Positions 15,274 through 24,753 of a stretch of 64,000 nucleotides of DNA are shown one piece after another. Source of the DNA: Natronospirales bacterium. Lineage in GTDB: Bacteria; Pseudomonadota; Gammaproteobacteria; Natronospirales; REEB76. Every line of letters starts with the position of its first letter. Within the stretch, counting starts at the first letter, position 1. The position numbers and the translations under genes were made by a program. The stretch is taken from the NCBI GenBank assembly GCA_021816765.1, contig JAKAXB010000005.1, positions 1-64,000 on the forward strand. The letters are read 5' to 3'. The notes beneath the pieces were generated by a model that saw nothing but the letters and a program-made list of their open reading frames with translations, made no database searches and was not told the origin of the DNA.

Positions 15274-16599
15274 ATGCAGGTTTCAGTCGAGACTACCGGC
15301 GGTCTTGAACGCCGCATGAAAGTGCAGGTGCCGGCTGAGCGTGTGGAACGCGAGGTGGAGCAGCGGCTCAAATCACTGGGCAAGCGCGCCAAGATCAACG
15401 GCTTTCGTCCGGGCAAGGTGCCGCTTGAAGTGGTAAAGAAACGCTTTGGCAACGAGGTTCGGCAGGAGGTGTTGGGGGATATATTGCGTGATACCTGCAA
15501 TGAAGCCTTCCTGCAGGAGAAACTGACTCCTGCCGGTGGTCCACGCATTGATTCAGTGAGTAACGCACCCGGCAAGGATTTGGAATATACCGCCACTTTC
15601 GAAATCTATCCCGAGATCAAATTGGCCGGCATCGAAACCATCAAAGTGGAACGTCCGGTGGCGGAAGTCACCGAGGCTGATATTGATGCCATGGTGGATA
15701 ACCTGCGTCACCAGCGCGCCGCCTGGGAAGCCGTGCAGCGCGGTGCGCAAAAAGGCGATCGCGTGCAGCTTGACTTCGAGGGCAGCGTGGATGGCGGGGT
15801 GTTTCCGGGCGGCAAGGGTGAGAATGCCACTGTGGTGCTGGGTGAAGGCCGCATGCTGGAGGATTTTGAGAAGGGTCTGGACAATATCCGCGCGGAGGAA
15901 ACCCGCGAGTTCGATGCGCATTTCCCCGATGACTATCATGTCAAGGAGGTGGCGGGTAAAACAGCGCACTTCAGGGTGGCAGCGCATCGCGTGGAGAGGG
16001 AAAAGCTGCCCGAGTTGGATGAGATTTTCTGCAACAGCTTCGGTGTCACGGAAGGTGGTATTGCCGCGTTGCGTGCCGAAGTGACTGAGAATATGCGGCG
16101 TGAGATGCGGGAAGGTGTGCGCCGCCGCATGAAAGATCAGGTGCTGGAAGCGCTGCTCGCCGCGAACCCGGTGGAGATCCCCGGGGCTCTGCTGGATGAG
16201 GAAATCGAGCACATGCGTCAGGCAGCGCTGACGCGCATGGGTGTCAAGGATGGCAAAAAGGGAGGGGGGCTGCCGCGCGAGCTTTTCATGGAGCAGGCAA
16301 AGCGGCGTGTTGCTCTCGGTCTGCTCATCGGTGAGATCATCGGCAAGCAACAGCTGCATGTGGATGAGAAGCGCATGGACGAACGCCTGCAACACATGGC
16401 CAGCGATTACAGTAATCCGGCGGAAGCTATGCGCAGCATGCGCTCAAATCCGGCGGTGCTGCGCCAACTGGAAACGCTCGTACTGGAGGACCAGGCGGTG
16501 GATTGGCTGCTGGAGAAGGTGGCTGTCACCGATAAGCCCACCACCTTCCAGGAATTGATGCACTTCCACGAACACGGTGATGTGCATACCCATGACTGA
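15274..16599 (+). CDS. tig: Trigger factor
   Basis: This ribosome-bound chaperone and peptidyl-prolyl isomerase meets nascent chains at the exit tunnel. The N-terminal ribosome-binding signature is INGFRPGKVPLEVVKKRFG (residues about 39-57). The FKBP-type domain follows (GDRVQLDFEGSVDGGVFPGGKGEN), then the long helical chaperone arms to residue 441. ATG at 15274 has GAGGT in front; the frame's earlier start overlaps the tRNA leader. The order tig-clpP-clpX-lon is the classical gammaproteobacterial one. The C-terminus is His-rich (HFHEHGDVHTHD). Confidence 0.96.
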   Translation: MQVSVETTGGLERRMKVQVPAERVEREVEQRLKSLGKRAKINGFRPGKVPLEVVKKRFGNEVRQEVLGDILRDTCNEAFLQEKLTPAGGPRIDSVSNAPGKDLEYTATFEIYPEIKLAGIETIKVERPVAEVTEADIDAMVDNLRHQRAAWEAVQRGAQKGDRVQLDFEGSVDGGVFPGGKGENATVVLGEGRMLEDFEKGLDNIRAEETREFDAHFPDDYHVKEVAGKTAHFRVAAHRVEREKLPELDEIFCNSFGVTEGGIAALRAEVTENMRREMREGVRRRMKDQVLEALLAANPVEIPGALLDEEIEHMRQAALTRMGVKDGKKGGGLPRELFMEQAKRRVALGLLIGEIIGKQQLHVDEKRMDERLQHMASDYSNPAEAMRSMRSNPAVLRQLETLVLEDQAVDWLLEKVAVTDKPTTFQELMHFHEHGDVHTHD

Positions 16600-16624
16600 A
16601 ACCACTGACTAGACAGAGGATGAC

Positions 16625-17245
16625 ATGAACAAAGCCGGAGAAATTCAAGGGCTTAATCTTGTTCCCATGGTCGTGGAGCAGACCGCACGCGGGGAACGTG
16701 CCTACGACATATATTCGCGCCTGCTCAAGGAGCGGATAGTGTTCATCGTGGGTGCCATTGACGATTACGTGGCGAACCTGGTGGTAGCGCAGTTGCTGTT
16801 TCTGGAATCTGAGAACCCGGACAAGGACATCAGCCTGTATATCAACTCGCCGGGAGGGGTGGTAACCGCGGGCTTGTCCATCTACGACACCATGCAGTTC
16901 GTGAAACCGGATGTGTCCACGATTTGTGTCGGTCAGGCGGCCAGCGCCGGGGCACTGCTGCTGGCGGGCGGCGCCAAAGGCAAGCGCTACTGCCTGCCGC
17001 ATTCCCGCATGATGATTCACCAGCCCTCCGGAGGGGCGCAGGGTCAGGCCACGGATATAGATATTCATGCCCGGGAAATCCTGCACCTGCGTGAGCGTCT
17101 GAATGAGATCATGGCCAAGCATACCGGCCAACCTATCGAGCGAATTCAACAGGATACGGAACGCGACCGCTTCCTGGGCGGGGAGGAAGCGGTCAAGTAC
17201 GGACTGATTGACTCCATACGGGAAAGGCGCGCCGTCAAGCTATAG
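16625..17245 (+). CDS. clpP: ATP-dependent Clp protease proteolytic subunit
   Basis: ClpP is the barrel-forming serine peptidase partner of ClpX/ClpA. The catalytic triad is visible: Ser107 in [11 protein letters not shown], His132 in [10 protein letters not shown] and Asp181 in [17 protein letters not shown] is the oxyanion region. The 206 residues are the normal size, with a short N-terminal propeptide expected. It lies 25 bases after tig and is followed by a 134-base gap holding a heat-shock-type promoter for clpX. Confidence 0.97.
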   Translation: MNKAGEIQGLNLVPMVVEQTARGERAYDIYSRLLKERIVFIVGAIDDYVANLVVAQLLFLESENPDKDISLYINSPGGVVTAGLSIYDTMQFVKPDVSTICVGQAASAGALLLAGGAKGKRYCLPHSRMMIHQPSGGAQGQATDIDIHAREILHLRERLNEIMAKHTGQPIERIQQDTERDRFLGGEEAVKYGLIDSIRERRAVKL

Positions 17246-17300
17246 ATTTAGGAGGGAACGGAAACCGGCCGGGAGCATCCAAGGGATTATGGATAGCGCT

Positions 17301-17329
17301 CTTGAAGCGGTCGGTAAAAATCCCCATAG
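17301..17329 (+). promoter_or_regulatory. Sigma-32 (heat-shock) type promoter for clpX
   Basis: CTTGAAG (17301-17307), 14 bases, CCCCATAG (17322-17329) closely matches the RpoH consensus CTTGAAA-N13-15-CCCCATNT. Transcription would begin about 45 bases before the clpX ATG at 17380. Heat-shock control of clpX is well established in related bacteria. Confidence 0.75.
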
Positions 17330-17379
17330 TATTTCCCCGGGGCAGGGCGTTCAGGCGAAATCCGAGGTAATCTTAAGAC

Positions 17380-18666
17380 ATGGCAGATGAAACGCGCGGT
17401 AAAGGCGAGGACGGCGGCAAGCTGTTGTACTGCTCCTTTTGCGGCAAGAGCCAGCATGAGGTGCGCAAGCTTATTGCCGGCCCATCTGTGTATGTGTGCG
17501 ACGAGTGCGTCGAACTGTGTAATGACATTATCCGCGAGGAGATGCAGGAGCAGGCACAGACCACCCGTAACAAACTGCCACGACCGCAGGAAATCAAGTC
17601 GGTGCTGGACCAGTATGTCATCGGCCAGGAGCGCGCCAAGAAGATTCTTTCCGTCGCCGTTTACAACCACTACAAGCGCCTGGAAGTGCGCAATACGCGC
17701 AACAAGGACGATGTGGAACTCGCCAAGAGCAACATTCTTCTCATCGGGCCCACCGGTTCCGGCAAGACGCTGCTGGCGGAGACACTTGCACGCCTGCTGA
17801 ATGTGCCCTTCACCATAGCCGATGCCACCACGCTCACGGAAGCGGGCTATGTGGGGGAGGATGTGGAGAATATCATTCAGAAGCTCCTGCAGAAGTGCGA
17901 CTATGATGTGGAAAAGGCCCAGACCGGTATAGTTTATATAGACGAGATCGATAAGATTTCCCGCAAGTCGGATAATCCATCCATCACCCGCGACGTATCC
18001 GGCGAAGGTGTGCAGCAGGCGCTGCTGAAACTCATTGAGGGCACCATCGCCTCGGTACCGCCCCAAGGCGGACGCAAGCATCCACAGCAGGAATTCCTGC
18101 AGGTGGATACCACTAATATCCTGTTCCTTTGTGGTGGCGCATTCGCAGGGCTCGATAAGGTTATTCGTAACCGCACCGAGAAGAGCGGCATCGGCTTTAT
18201 GGCCGAGGTCAAAGGCAAGGCCGAAGCCAAGAACGTGGGCGAGGTGTTACAGGATGTGGAACCCGAAGACCTTATCAGGTTCGGCCTGATTCCGGAGTTC
18301 GTGGGGCGCCTGCCGGTGGTGGCGACCCTTGATGAGCTGGACGAGAATGCGCTGGTGCGTATCCTCACTGAGCCCAAGAATGCCATCACCAAGCAGTATC
18401 AGAAGTTGTTCGACATGGAAAGCTGTGATCTCGAAATCCGCGAGGATGCACTGCGCAGTACTGCCCGTCGCGCCATGGAACGTAAAACCGGTGCCCGCGG
18501 CTTACGCACGGTTCTGGAGCATGTGCTGCTCGATATCATGTACGAGCTGCCGTCTATGGAGCATGTCTCCAAGGTGGTGGTTGATGAATCGGTCATCAGC
18601 GGTGAAAACAAGCCTTACATCATCTACGAACGCGAGAAGAAACAGCTTGCCGCCTCGGACGGCTGA
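17380..18666 (+). CDS. clpX: ATP-dependent Clp protease ATP-binding subunit
   Basis: ClpX is the AAA+ unfoldase that feeds ClpP. The N-terminal zinc-binding domain has Cys18, Cys21, Cys40 and Cys43. Walker A is GPTGSGKT (residues 123-130) and Walker B is [10 protein letters not shown] near 188. The ClpP-docking IGF loop is at residues 271-273 and the arginine-finger region [12 protein letters not shown] is present. The 428 residues match the family. A sigma-32-like promoter lies in front, and lon follows after 108 bases. Confidence 0.97.
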   Translation: MADETRGKGEDGGKLLYCSFCGKSQHEVRKLIAGPSVYVCDECVELCNDIIREEMQEQAQTTRNKLPRPQEIKSVLDQYVIGQERAKKILSVAVYNHYKRLEVRNTRNKDDVELAKSNILLIGPTGSGKTLLAETLARLLNVPFTIADATTLTEAGYVGEDVENIIQKLLQKCDYDVEKAQTGIVYIDEIDKISRKSDNPSITRDVSGEGVQQALLKLIEGTIASVPPQGGRKHPQQEFLQVDTTNILFLCGGAFAGLDKVIRNRTEKSGIGFMAEVKGKAEAKNVGEVLQDVEPEDLIRFGLIPEFVGRLPVVATLDELDENALVRILTEPKNAITKQYQKLFDMESCDLEIREDALRSTARRAMERKTGARGLRTVLEHVLLDIMYELPSMEHVSKVVVDESVISGENKPYIIYEREKKQLAASDG

Positions 18667-18682
18667 AACAGCCGACCAACCA

Positions 18683-18710
18683 GTTGAAAGTTGCGGCATC
18701 CGCCCACATT
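18683..18710 (+). promoter_or_regulatory. Candidate sigma-32 promoter for lon
   Basis: GTTGAAA (18683-18689) followed 12-13 bases later by GCCCACATT (18702-18710) is a weaker match to the RpoH consensus than the clpX site. A TTGACC box at 18716-18721 with TAGTCT 17 bases on could add a housekeeping promoter. The lon GTG start is at 18775. The call is by sequence match and by the known heat-shock control of lon. Confidence 0.45.
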
Positions 18711-18774
18711 CTTTATTGACCGGCCGCAAGCTTGCCGGTAGTCTCTTAATCCGGGTATTTATGCAGGATTCAGT

Positions 18775-21213
18775 GTGATCAGCGAAACGCATCAATCCGA
18801 TCTGCTTGAGGGTCAGCCTGTTCTTGTGCCGGTACTGCCGCTGCGCGATGTGGTGGTGTACCCGCACATGGTGATTCCGCTTTTCGTAGGGCGCGACAAG
18901 TCCATCAAGGCCCTGGACCATGGTATGCAGGCGGGCAAGCAAATTCTGCTGCTGGCGCAGAAAACCCCGGAAGTGGACGATCCCAGAGAAGGTGACCTGA
19001 ACCGTGTCGGTACTCTGGCCACCATCCTGCAACTGGTAAAGTTGCCCGACGGCACCGTGAAGGTGCTGGTGGAAGGCGGAGACCGGGCGCGCGTCCTGCA
19101 AATGAACGACGGGCAGTATTTTTCCGCACTGGTGACCGTAGTGCGTCCACGTGGCCAGTACGACGAACGCGAAGTGGACGTACTCATGCGCTCGGCACTG
19201 TCCCTTTTTGATCAGTACGTCAAGCTCAATAAAAAGATTCCACCGGAATTGCTGACCTCCCTCGCGGGCATTGACGCGCCAGGTCGTCTTGCGGACACCA
19301 TCGCGGCGCATATGCAGCTCAAACTCGATGAAAAACAGAAGATTCTCGAGCTGGAGGATGTGCGTGAACGGCTCGAATATGTCATGGCCCTCATTGAGGG
19401 TGAAATTGACATCCTGCAGATCGAGAAGCGCATTCGCGGGCGCGTAAAGCAGCAAATGGAAAAAAGTCAGCGCGAGTACTATCTGAATGAGCAAATGAAG
19501 GCCATTCAGAAGGAACTCGGCGAGCTGGAAGACGCCCCCAACGAGCTTGAAGAGCTGGAAAAGAAAATCCAGAAATCGGGCATGTCAAAGGAAGCCAGGG
19601 GCAAGGCCATGTCCGAATACAACAAGCTCAAGCTCATGTCGCCCATGTCCGCGGAAGCGACCGTGGTGCGTAACTACATTGACTGGCTGGTGAACGTGCC
19701 GTGGCGAAAGCGCACGCGCGTGCGCCATGACCTTGAAGCTGCGGAAAAAGTGCTGGAAGAGGATCATTACGGTCTGGACAAGGTCAAGGAACGGATTCTT
19801 GAATATCTGGCCGTACAACAGCGCGTGAACAAACTCAAGGGACCTATCCTGTGTCTCGTGGGTCCGCCCGGAGTGGGCAAAACCTCCCTGGGCCAGAGCA
19901 TTGCCCGGGCCACCAACCGCAAGTTTGTGCGCATGTCCCTGGGCGGCGTGCGCGATGAGGCGGAGATCCGCGGCCATCGCCGTACTTACATAGGCTCCAT
20001 GCCCGGCAAGATACTGCAGAACATGGCCAAAGTGAGCGTGCGTAATCCGCTGTTCCTGCTGGACGAAGTGGACAAGATGTCCATGGATTTTCGCGGGGAT
20101 CCCTCATCGGCGCTGCTCGAGGTTCTGGATCCAGAACAGAACAACACCTTCAACGATCACTATCTGGAAGTGGATTTCGATCTTTCCGAGGTGCTGTTCG
20201 TGGCCACCGCCAATACCATGAACATTCCGGCGCCGCTGCTGGATCGCATGGAGGTGATCCGTCTGCCGGGGTACACGGAGGATGAAAAAATCAACATTGC
20301 CATGCGCTACCTGGCGCCGAAACAGATGCGCAACAACGGTCTGAAGCCCGCCGAACTGGTCATCGGCGGAAGTGCCATTACGGATATCATCCGTTACTAC
20401 ACGCGCGAGGCAGGTGTGCGCAACCTGGAGCGCGAGATTTCCAAGATCTGCCGCAAGGTAGTGAAAGGTCTGCTGCTCAAGCCGCGTGACAAGCAGGTGC
20501 ATGTACTACCGCGCAACCTGGATGATTATCTGGGTGTGCGCCGCTTCCGCTATGGACGTGCCGAGGACCACGACCAGGTGGGGCAAGTCACTGGTCTCGC
20601 CTGGACCGAAGTGGGCGGCGAACTCCTCACCATCGAGGCCACCGTGGTGCCCGGCAAGGGCAAGTTGATCCATACCGGACAATTGGGCGGTGTCATGCAG
20701 GAGTCCATCCAGGCTGCCATGACTGTAGTGCGCAGCCGCGCATCTCTGCTGGGTATCGAACCGGACTTCCATCAGAAATATGATGTGCATATCCATGTGC
20801 CTGAAGGCGCCACACCCAAGGATGGACCCAGTGCCGGTATCGGCATGTGCACTGCGCTGGTGTCGGCACTTACTAAGATTCCCGTACGCGCGGATGTAGC
20901 CATGACCGGCGAAATCACCCTGCGCGGTGAAGTGCTTCCCATAGGCGGTCTCAAGGAAAAGTTGCTGGCAGCGCATCGAGGTGGTCTCGGTATCGTGCTG
21001 ATTCCACAGGAAAATGAGAAAGATTTGGTGGAGATACCGAAGAACATCAAGGGTGCACTCGATGTGCGGCCGGTGCGCTGGATAGATGATGTATTCAAAT
21101 TGGCGCTGCAGCACATTCCAGAGCCCAAAACCATCGGGCAGGCGGAGGAATCGGGCCCGCAGGCGGATCTGGTCGCCCCGAAAAATGAACCGGAAAGTGT
21201 GCGGGCCCATTAG
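18775..21213 (+). CDS. lon: ATP-dependent protease Lon
   Basis: Lon is a cytoplasmic AAA+ serine protease that degrades misfolded and regulatory proteins. The order is an N-terminal substrate-recognition domain ([20 protein letters not shown]), a coiled coil ([16 protein letters not shown]), Walker [11 protein letters not shown], Walker [11 protein letters not shown] and the protease domain. The catalytic dyad is Ser686 ([10 protein letters not shown]) and Lys729 ([10 protein letters not shown]). The 812 residues are slightly longer than the E. coli protein because of a polar tail. The GTG start has AGGA upstream; an overlapping ATG at 18761 meets an early stop. Confidence 0.97.
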   Translation: MISETHQSDLLEGQPVLVPVLPLRDVVVYPHMVIPLFVGRDKSIKALDHGMQAGKQILLLAQKTPEVDDPREGDLNRVGTLATILQLVKLPDGTVKVLVEGGDRARVLQMNDGQYFSALVTVVRPRGQYDEREVDVLMRSALSLFDQYVKLNKKIPPELLTSLAGIDAPGRLADTIAAHMQLKLDEKQKILELEDVRERLEYVMALIEGEIDILQIEKRIRGRVKQQMEKSQREYYLNEQMKAIQKELGELEDAPNELEELEKKIQKSGMSKEARGKAMSEYNKLKLMSPMSAEATVVRNYIDWLVNVPWRKRTRVRHDLEAAEKVLEEDHYGLDKVKERILEYLAVQQRVNKLKGPILCLVGPPGVGKTSLGQSIARATNRKFVRMSLGGVRDEAEIRGHRRTYIGSMPGKILQNMAKVSVRNPLFLLDEVDKMSMDFRGDPSSALLEVLDPEQNNTFNDHYLEVDFDLSEVLFVATANTMNIPAPLLDRMEVIRLPGYTEDEKINIAMRYLAPKQMRNNGLKPAELVIGGSAITDIIRYYTREAGVRNLEREISKICRKVVKGLLLKPRDKQVHVLPRNLDDYLGVRRFRYGRAEDHDQVGQVTGLAWTEVGGELLTIEATVVPGKGKLIHTGQLGGVMQESIQAAMTVVRSRASLLGIEPDFHQKYDVHIHVPEGATPKDGPSAGIGMCTALVSALTKIPVRADVAMTGEITLRGEVLPIGGLKEKLLAAHRGGLGIVLIPQENEKDLVEIPKNIKGALDVRPVRWIDDVFKLALQHIPEPKTIGQAEESGPQADLVAPKNEPESVRAH

Positions 21214-21223
21214 CCCTTTCAAG

Positions 21224-21253
21224 TTGACAAGCGCGCGCGGCCACCTGTATAAA
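21224..21253 (+). promoter_or_regulatory. Sigma-70 promoter for hupB
   Basis: TTGACA (21224-21229), an 18-base GC-rich spacer, and TATAAA (21248-21253). Both hexamers are close to consensus. The site lies just after the lon stop, giving hupB a leader of about 135 bases and transcription independent of lon. Confidence 0.6.
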
Positions 21254-21397
21254 CCCTGCGAATTACCGCGGGCAGAACGTTGAAACAGCTTGTATGCTGT
21301 ATTGTTACACACAGCGAGCAAGCAAAATGTGTATTTGATACCCCAACTGAGGGGACTCTTCATTATCAACACTGAGGCAACCAGGGGACACAACACC

Positions 21398-21670
21398 ATG
21401 AACAAGGCTGAATTGATCAACGCGGTGGCCGAAGCCACCAAACTTTCCCACGCGGATGCGGACCGTGCCGTGCAGGCCGTGCTTCACTCCATTACCGGAG
21501 CGCTCAGGATAGGCGACCAAGTTGTATTGGTGGGCTTTGGCACATTCGCGGTGAAGCAGCGTGCCGCCCGCACCGGCCGTAACCCGCAGACCGGTCAGAC
21601 CATCCAGATCGCAGCGAGCAAGGTTCCAGGCTTCAAGGCTGGCAAAGCCCTGAAGGATGCCGTAAACTGA
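21398..21670 (+). CDS. hupB: DNA-binding protein HU-beta
   Basis: The 90-residue nucleoid protein bends and packages [20 protein letters not shown] is the dimerisation helix start, [20 protein letters not shown] is the DNA-clamping beta arm with its conserved Arg and Pro, and [15 protein letters not shown] is the C-terminal helix. The ATG at 21398 has AGGGGA in front; the longer upstream frame has no such support. It follows lon, as in many gammaproteobacteria, under its own promoter. Confidence 0.96.
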   Translation: MNKAELINAVAEATKLSHADADRAVQAVLHSITGALRIGDQVVLVGFGTFAVKQRAARTGRNPQTGQTIQIAASKVPGFKAGKALKDAVN

Positions 21671-21683
21671 AGCGCTCTCTCGG

Positions 21684-21759
21684 GGGTGCTTAGCTCAGCT
21701 GGGAGAGCATCGCCTTTACACGGCGAGGGTCGGGGGTTCGATCCCCTCAGCACCCACCA
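21684..21759 (+). tRNA. tRNA-Val (anticodon UAC)
   Basis: A 76-base cloverleaf with acceptor stem GGGTGCT/AGCACCC, discriminator A and an encoded CCA at 21757-21759. The anticodon loop TTTACAC reads GUA. It is 13 bases after hupB and 8 bases before tRNA-Asp, probably in one transcript. Confidence 0.97.
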
Positions 21760-21767
21760 CCCGCTGC

Positions 21768-21844
21768 GGAGTGGTAGTTCAGCTGGTTAGAATACCGGCC
21801 TGTCACGCCGGGGGTCGCGGGTTCGAGTCCCGTCCACTCCGCCA
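21768..21844 (+). tRNA. tRNA-Asp (anticodon GUC)
   Basis: A 77-base cloverleaf with acceptor stem GGAGTGG/CCACTCC, discriminator G and an encoded CCA at 21842-21844. The anticodon loop TGTCACG has GTC at the anticodon. It ends 14 bases before a strong terminator. Confidence 0.97.
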
Positions 21845-21858
21845 AACTGAAGTCCCGC

Positions 21859-21887
21859 AAAAGGGCGCCCGCATGGCGCCCTTTTTT
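21859..21887 (+). terminator. Rho-independent terminator after the hupB/tRNA unit
   Basis: AAAAGGGCGCC (21859-21869) pairs with GGCGCCCTTTT (21875-21885) around a 5-base loop, ending in a run of six T. It separates the hupB-tRNA transcript from ppiD. Confidence 0.92.
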
Positions 21888-21934
21888 GCTGACTTTGTGA
21901 TTAATCTATTGTCAGGCTTCCAGGGTGACTCGTC

Positions 21935-23854
21935 ATGGTGATACAAGCGTTCCGAGACAATATACCCAAATGGCTCACAGGTATTATCCTGGCATTGATC
22001 ATCGGACCGTTCGCGCTGTGGGGCATAAATTCCTACTTCTCTGCTTCGGGCAACACATCGGTTGCCAAGGTTAATGGTACGGAAATTTCCCCACAGGATT
22101 TTCAGCAGGCTTATCAGGGGCGTTATCAGCAGCTACAACAGATATTCGGCGCCGCGTTTCAGCCGGGGATGATCAACGAAAAACAGTTGCGCGATGAGGT
22201 GTTGCAACAACTCATCAATGAAACCCTGCTAGACCAGGAGGTGGGCAAACAGCATTACGGCGTCAGCGATGCCCAGCTGGTTGCGGCGGTGCAGCAGATA
22301 TCGGCGTTTCAGGTGGATGGCAAGTTTTCTTCGCGAGTGTATCAGTCAACCCTGACTAATGTCGGCATGACGCCTGCCATATTTGAACAGCGCGAGCGCC
22401 AGAGCCTCGCTGTAAGTCAACTGCAGAATGCCATCCAGAACAGTGCATTTGCCACGCCCCAGGAGCTGGCAAATAACCTGGCAGTGAAGGATGAACAGCG
22501 TCGGATTGCCTACCTCACTGTTTCCGCGAAGCAGTATCTTGATCGGGCCAAAGTATCCGATGCCGACATTGCTGCCTATTACAAGACACATACCAGCCAA
22601 TTCATGACACCGGAAAAAGTCACGCTGGATTATGTGGAACTGAATGAGGCGCAGATGGCAAAAAGTGTGCAGGCAAGCGATGCGCAGTTGCAGGCCATAT
22701 ACCGACAGCAGATCAGCTCGTTTAAGCAGGACGAAGCACGCAAGGCGCAGCACATTCTCATTGCCGTAAGCGGCAATAATCCGAAGGCGGCTGCCGCCGC
22801 CAAAGCCAAGGCGGAAGATATCCTCAAGCAGATCAGAGCCGGCGCGAATTTTTCCAAATTGGCTGAAAAATATTCCGACGACCCGGGTTCCGCAAAAAAC
22901 GGCGGCAATCTAGGCTGGATCCAGCGCGGTCAGATGGTGAAGCCCTTCGAAGACGCGCTCTTCAGCATTCCCAAGGTGGGTGATGTGGTGGGGCCCATCC
23001 GCACCCAGTACGGGTATCACATTATCAAGCTGGACGGCATCCGCGCGCCCACTACCCAGCCATTCTCCCAAGTACGCAGCCAGTTACTGGCCGCGTATCA
23101 GAAGAAGAAAGCAGATGATGAATACTATGCCCTCGGTGACAAGCTGGCGAACCTGGCCTACGAACATCCGGATTCTCTGCAGACGGTGAGCAGGCAACTC
23201 AACCTGCCCATTGGCACCGTTGCCGATGTGACGCGCGACAGCGGTACTGGCATTGCTGCCAATCCTGCAGTGCGGCAGAAGGCCTTCAGCAGTGAAGTGC
23301 TCAATCAGGGGATGAACAGCAACCCCATTAAGATCGGACCCCATTACGTGGTTGTGATCCGTGTGAAGCGGCACGTGCCGAGTGAACAACGGCCTCTGAC
23401 CGAGGTACGCGACCAGATTGTTAGTGTTCTCAAACAGCAGCAAGCGGTGCAGCAGGCCGAGCAGAACGCGGTTGCATTGAAGCGCGCCGTCCAATCGGGT
23501 AAAGACCCGATGCAAGTGGCAAAAAAGTATGCCGCCACATTTACACAGCCGAAGTTTGTCAGCCGTAACGATGCAAGTGTACCCGCAGCGGTGCTTATGG
23601 CTGCTTTCAGTGCTCCCAGGCCTGCGAGCGGCGGGTTGGTGGTGGGTAGGGTGGCGCTTGCTGACGGCGATCAGGCGGTGTTTGTGCTGACGGGAGTGAA
23701 AGCAGGTGATGTCATGAGCTTGACGAAGGAACAGCAGATAGCGCAGTTACGGGAACTTGGCCGTCTCAATGGCGAGGCGGAATTTGCCGCCTACCTGGCC
23801 AACCTGCGCCAGCACGCAGAAATAAAAGTTTATCCCGCTAATATCCAGGAGTAA
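21935..23854 (+). CDS. ppiD: Peptidyl-prolyl cis-trans isomerase D (periplasmic folding chaperone)
   Basis: PpiD is anchored in the inner membrane and helps exported proteins as they leave the Sec channel. The 639-residue chain has one N-terminal membrane helix (residues about 13-33, LTGIILALIIGPFALWGI) and a SurA-like chaperone region. The parvulin domain (residues about 268-366) carries RKAQHILIAV, AEKYSDDPGSAKNGGNLGW and GPIRTQYGYHIIKL, and a long C-terminal domain follows. The hupB-ppiD order is typical of the group. A bidirectional terminator follows. Confidence 0.94.
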   Translation: MVIQAFRDNIPKWLTGIILALIIGPFALWGINSYFSASGNTSVAKVNGTEISPQDFQQAYQGRYQQLQQIFGAAFQPGMINEKQLRDEVLQQLINETLLDQEVGKQHYGVSDAQLVAAVQQISAFQVDGKFSSRVYQSTLTNVGMTPAIFEQRERQSLAVSQLQNAIQNSAFATPQELANNLAVKDEQRRIAYLTVSAKQYLDRAKVSDADIAAYYKTHTSQFMTPEKVTLDYVELNEAQMAKSVQASDAQLQAIYRQQISSFKQDEARKAQHILIAVSGNNPKAAAAAKAKAEDILKQIRAGANFSKLAEKYSDDPGSAKNGGNLGWIQRGQMVKPFEDALFSIPKVGDVVGPIRTQYGYHIIKLDGIRAPTTQPFSQVRSQLLAAYQKKKADDEYYALGDKLANLAYEHPDSLQTVSRQLNLPIGTVADVTRDSGTGIAANPAVRQKAFSSEVLNQGMNSNPIKIGPHYVVVIRVKRHVPSEQRPLTEVRDQIVSVLKQQQAVQQAEQNAVALKRAVQSGKDPMQVAKKYAATFTQPKFVSRNDASVPAAVLMAAFSAPRPASGGLVVGRVALADGDQAVFVLTGVKAGDVMSLTKEQQIAQLRELGRLNGEAEFAAYLANLRQHAEIKVYPANIQE

Positions 23855-23875
23855 GTGCAGCAACCGTGTCTTTGG

Positions 23876-23909
23876 AAAAAACCAAGCTCGCCATACGGGC
23901 CTGGTTTTT
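23876..23909. terminator. Bidirectional terminator between ppiD and fabI
   Basis: AAAAACCAAGCTCG pairs with CGGGCCTGGTTTTT across the loop CCATA (one mismatch and one G-T pair). Both flanks give U-runs, on the plus strand after ppiD and on the minus strand after fabI. Confidence 0.8.
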
Positions 23910-23924
23910 GATTGAAACAGGTTG

Positions 23925-24704
23925 TCAGATACTCATGCCCACGTGACTGTAGCCGGCATCCACATAGAGGATTTCACCGGTGATGCCTGCCGCCAGATCC
24001 GAGCACAGGAACGCCGCTGCGTTGCCCACGTCTTCGATGGTGATATTGCGTTTGAGCGGTGCCAATGTTTCTACATGCTCAAGAATCTTGCGGAAGCCGC
24101 CGATGCCTGCCGCCGCGAGCGTTTTGATGGGACCCGCGGAAATACCATTGACACGGGTACCCTCGGGGCCGAGGGCATTGGCGAGAAAGCGCACATTGGC
24201 TTCCAGGCTCGCCTTGGCGGGGCCCATGACATTGTAATTGGGAATCGCCCGCACCGCGCCCAGATAGGAGAGGGTTACAAGGACGCCGTGGCGCCCCCGC
24301 ATCAGCGGGCGGCCCGCCTTGGCGAGAGCCACCAGACTGTAGGCGCTGATATCGTGGGCGATGCGAAAGCCTTCGCGGGTCACCACATCGGCATAGTTGC
24401 CGGCCAACTGTTCCCTCGGGGCAAAGGCCACGGAGTGTACGATGATATCGAGCCCGTCCCAGTGCCGCTCCAGGGATGCGAAGGCTGTTTCGATTTCAGC
24501 ATCGCTGGTCACGTCCATGGGCAAGGTGAACTGGGAGCCGAATTCTTCGGCCATATTCACCACCCGCTCCCTGAGACGGTCACCCTGGTAAGTGAAGGCA
24601 AGTTCCGCTCCCTCGCGTTTACAAGCACAGGCGATGCCATAGGCGATGGAACGTTCACTGGCAAGGCCGACGATCAGCGCACGTTTACCCGCGAGAAATC
24701 CCAT
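23925..24704 (-). CDS. fabI: Enoyl-[acyl-carrier-protein] reductase (NADH), FabI type
   Basis: FabI catalyses the last reduction of each fatty-acid elongation cycle. It is a 259-residue short-chain-dehydrogenase relative. The dinucleotide-binding segment is [16 protein letters not shown]. The active site has Tyr147 and Tyr157 with Lys164 in [21 protein letters not shown], the FabI spacing Y-x6-K with the extra upstream Tyr. The chain ends in the GYSHVGM-type C-terminus. It is convergent with ppiD. Confidence 0.96.
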   Translation of the reverse strand: MGFLAGKRALIVGLASERSIAYGIACACKREGAELAFTYQGDRLRERVVNMAEEFGSQFTLPMDVTSDAEIETAFASLERHWDGLDIIVHSVAFAPREQLAGNYADVVTREGFRIAHDISAYSLVALAKAGRPLMRGRHGVLVTLSYLGAVRAIPNYNVMGPAKASLEANVRFLANALGPEGTRVNGISAGPIKTLAAAGIGGFRKILEHVETLAPLKRNITIEDVGNAAAFLCSDLAAGITGEILYVDAGYSHVGMSI

Positions 24705-24753
24705 GGGAGCTCCTTGGAAACGACCGCACTATACCCTGGAAAACGGGTCCGGT

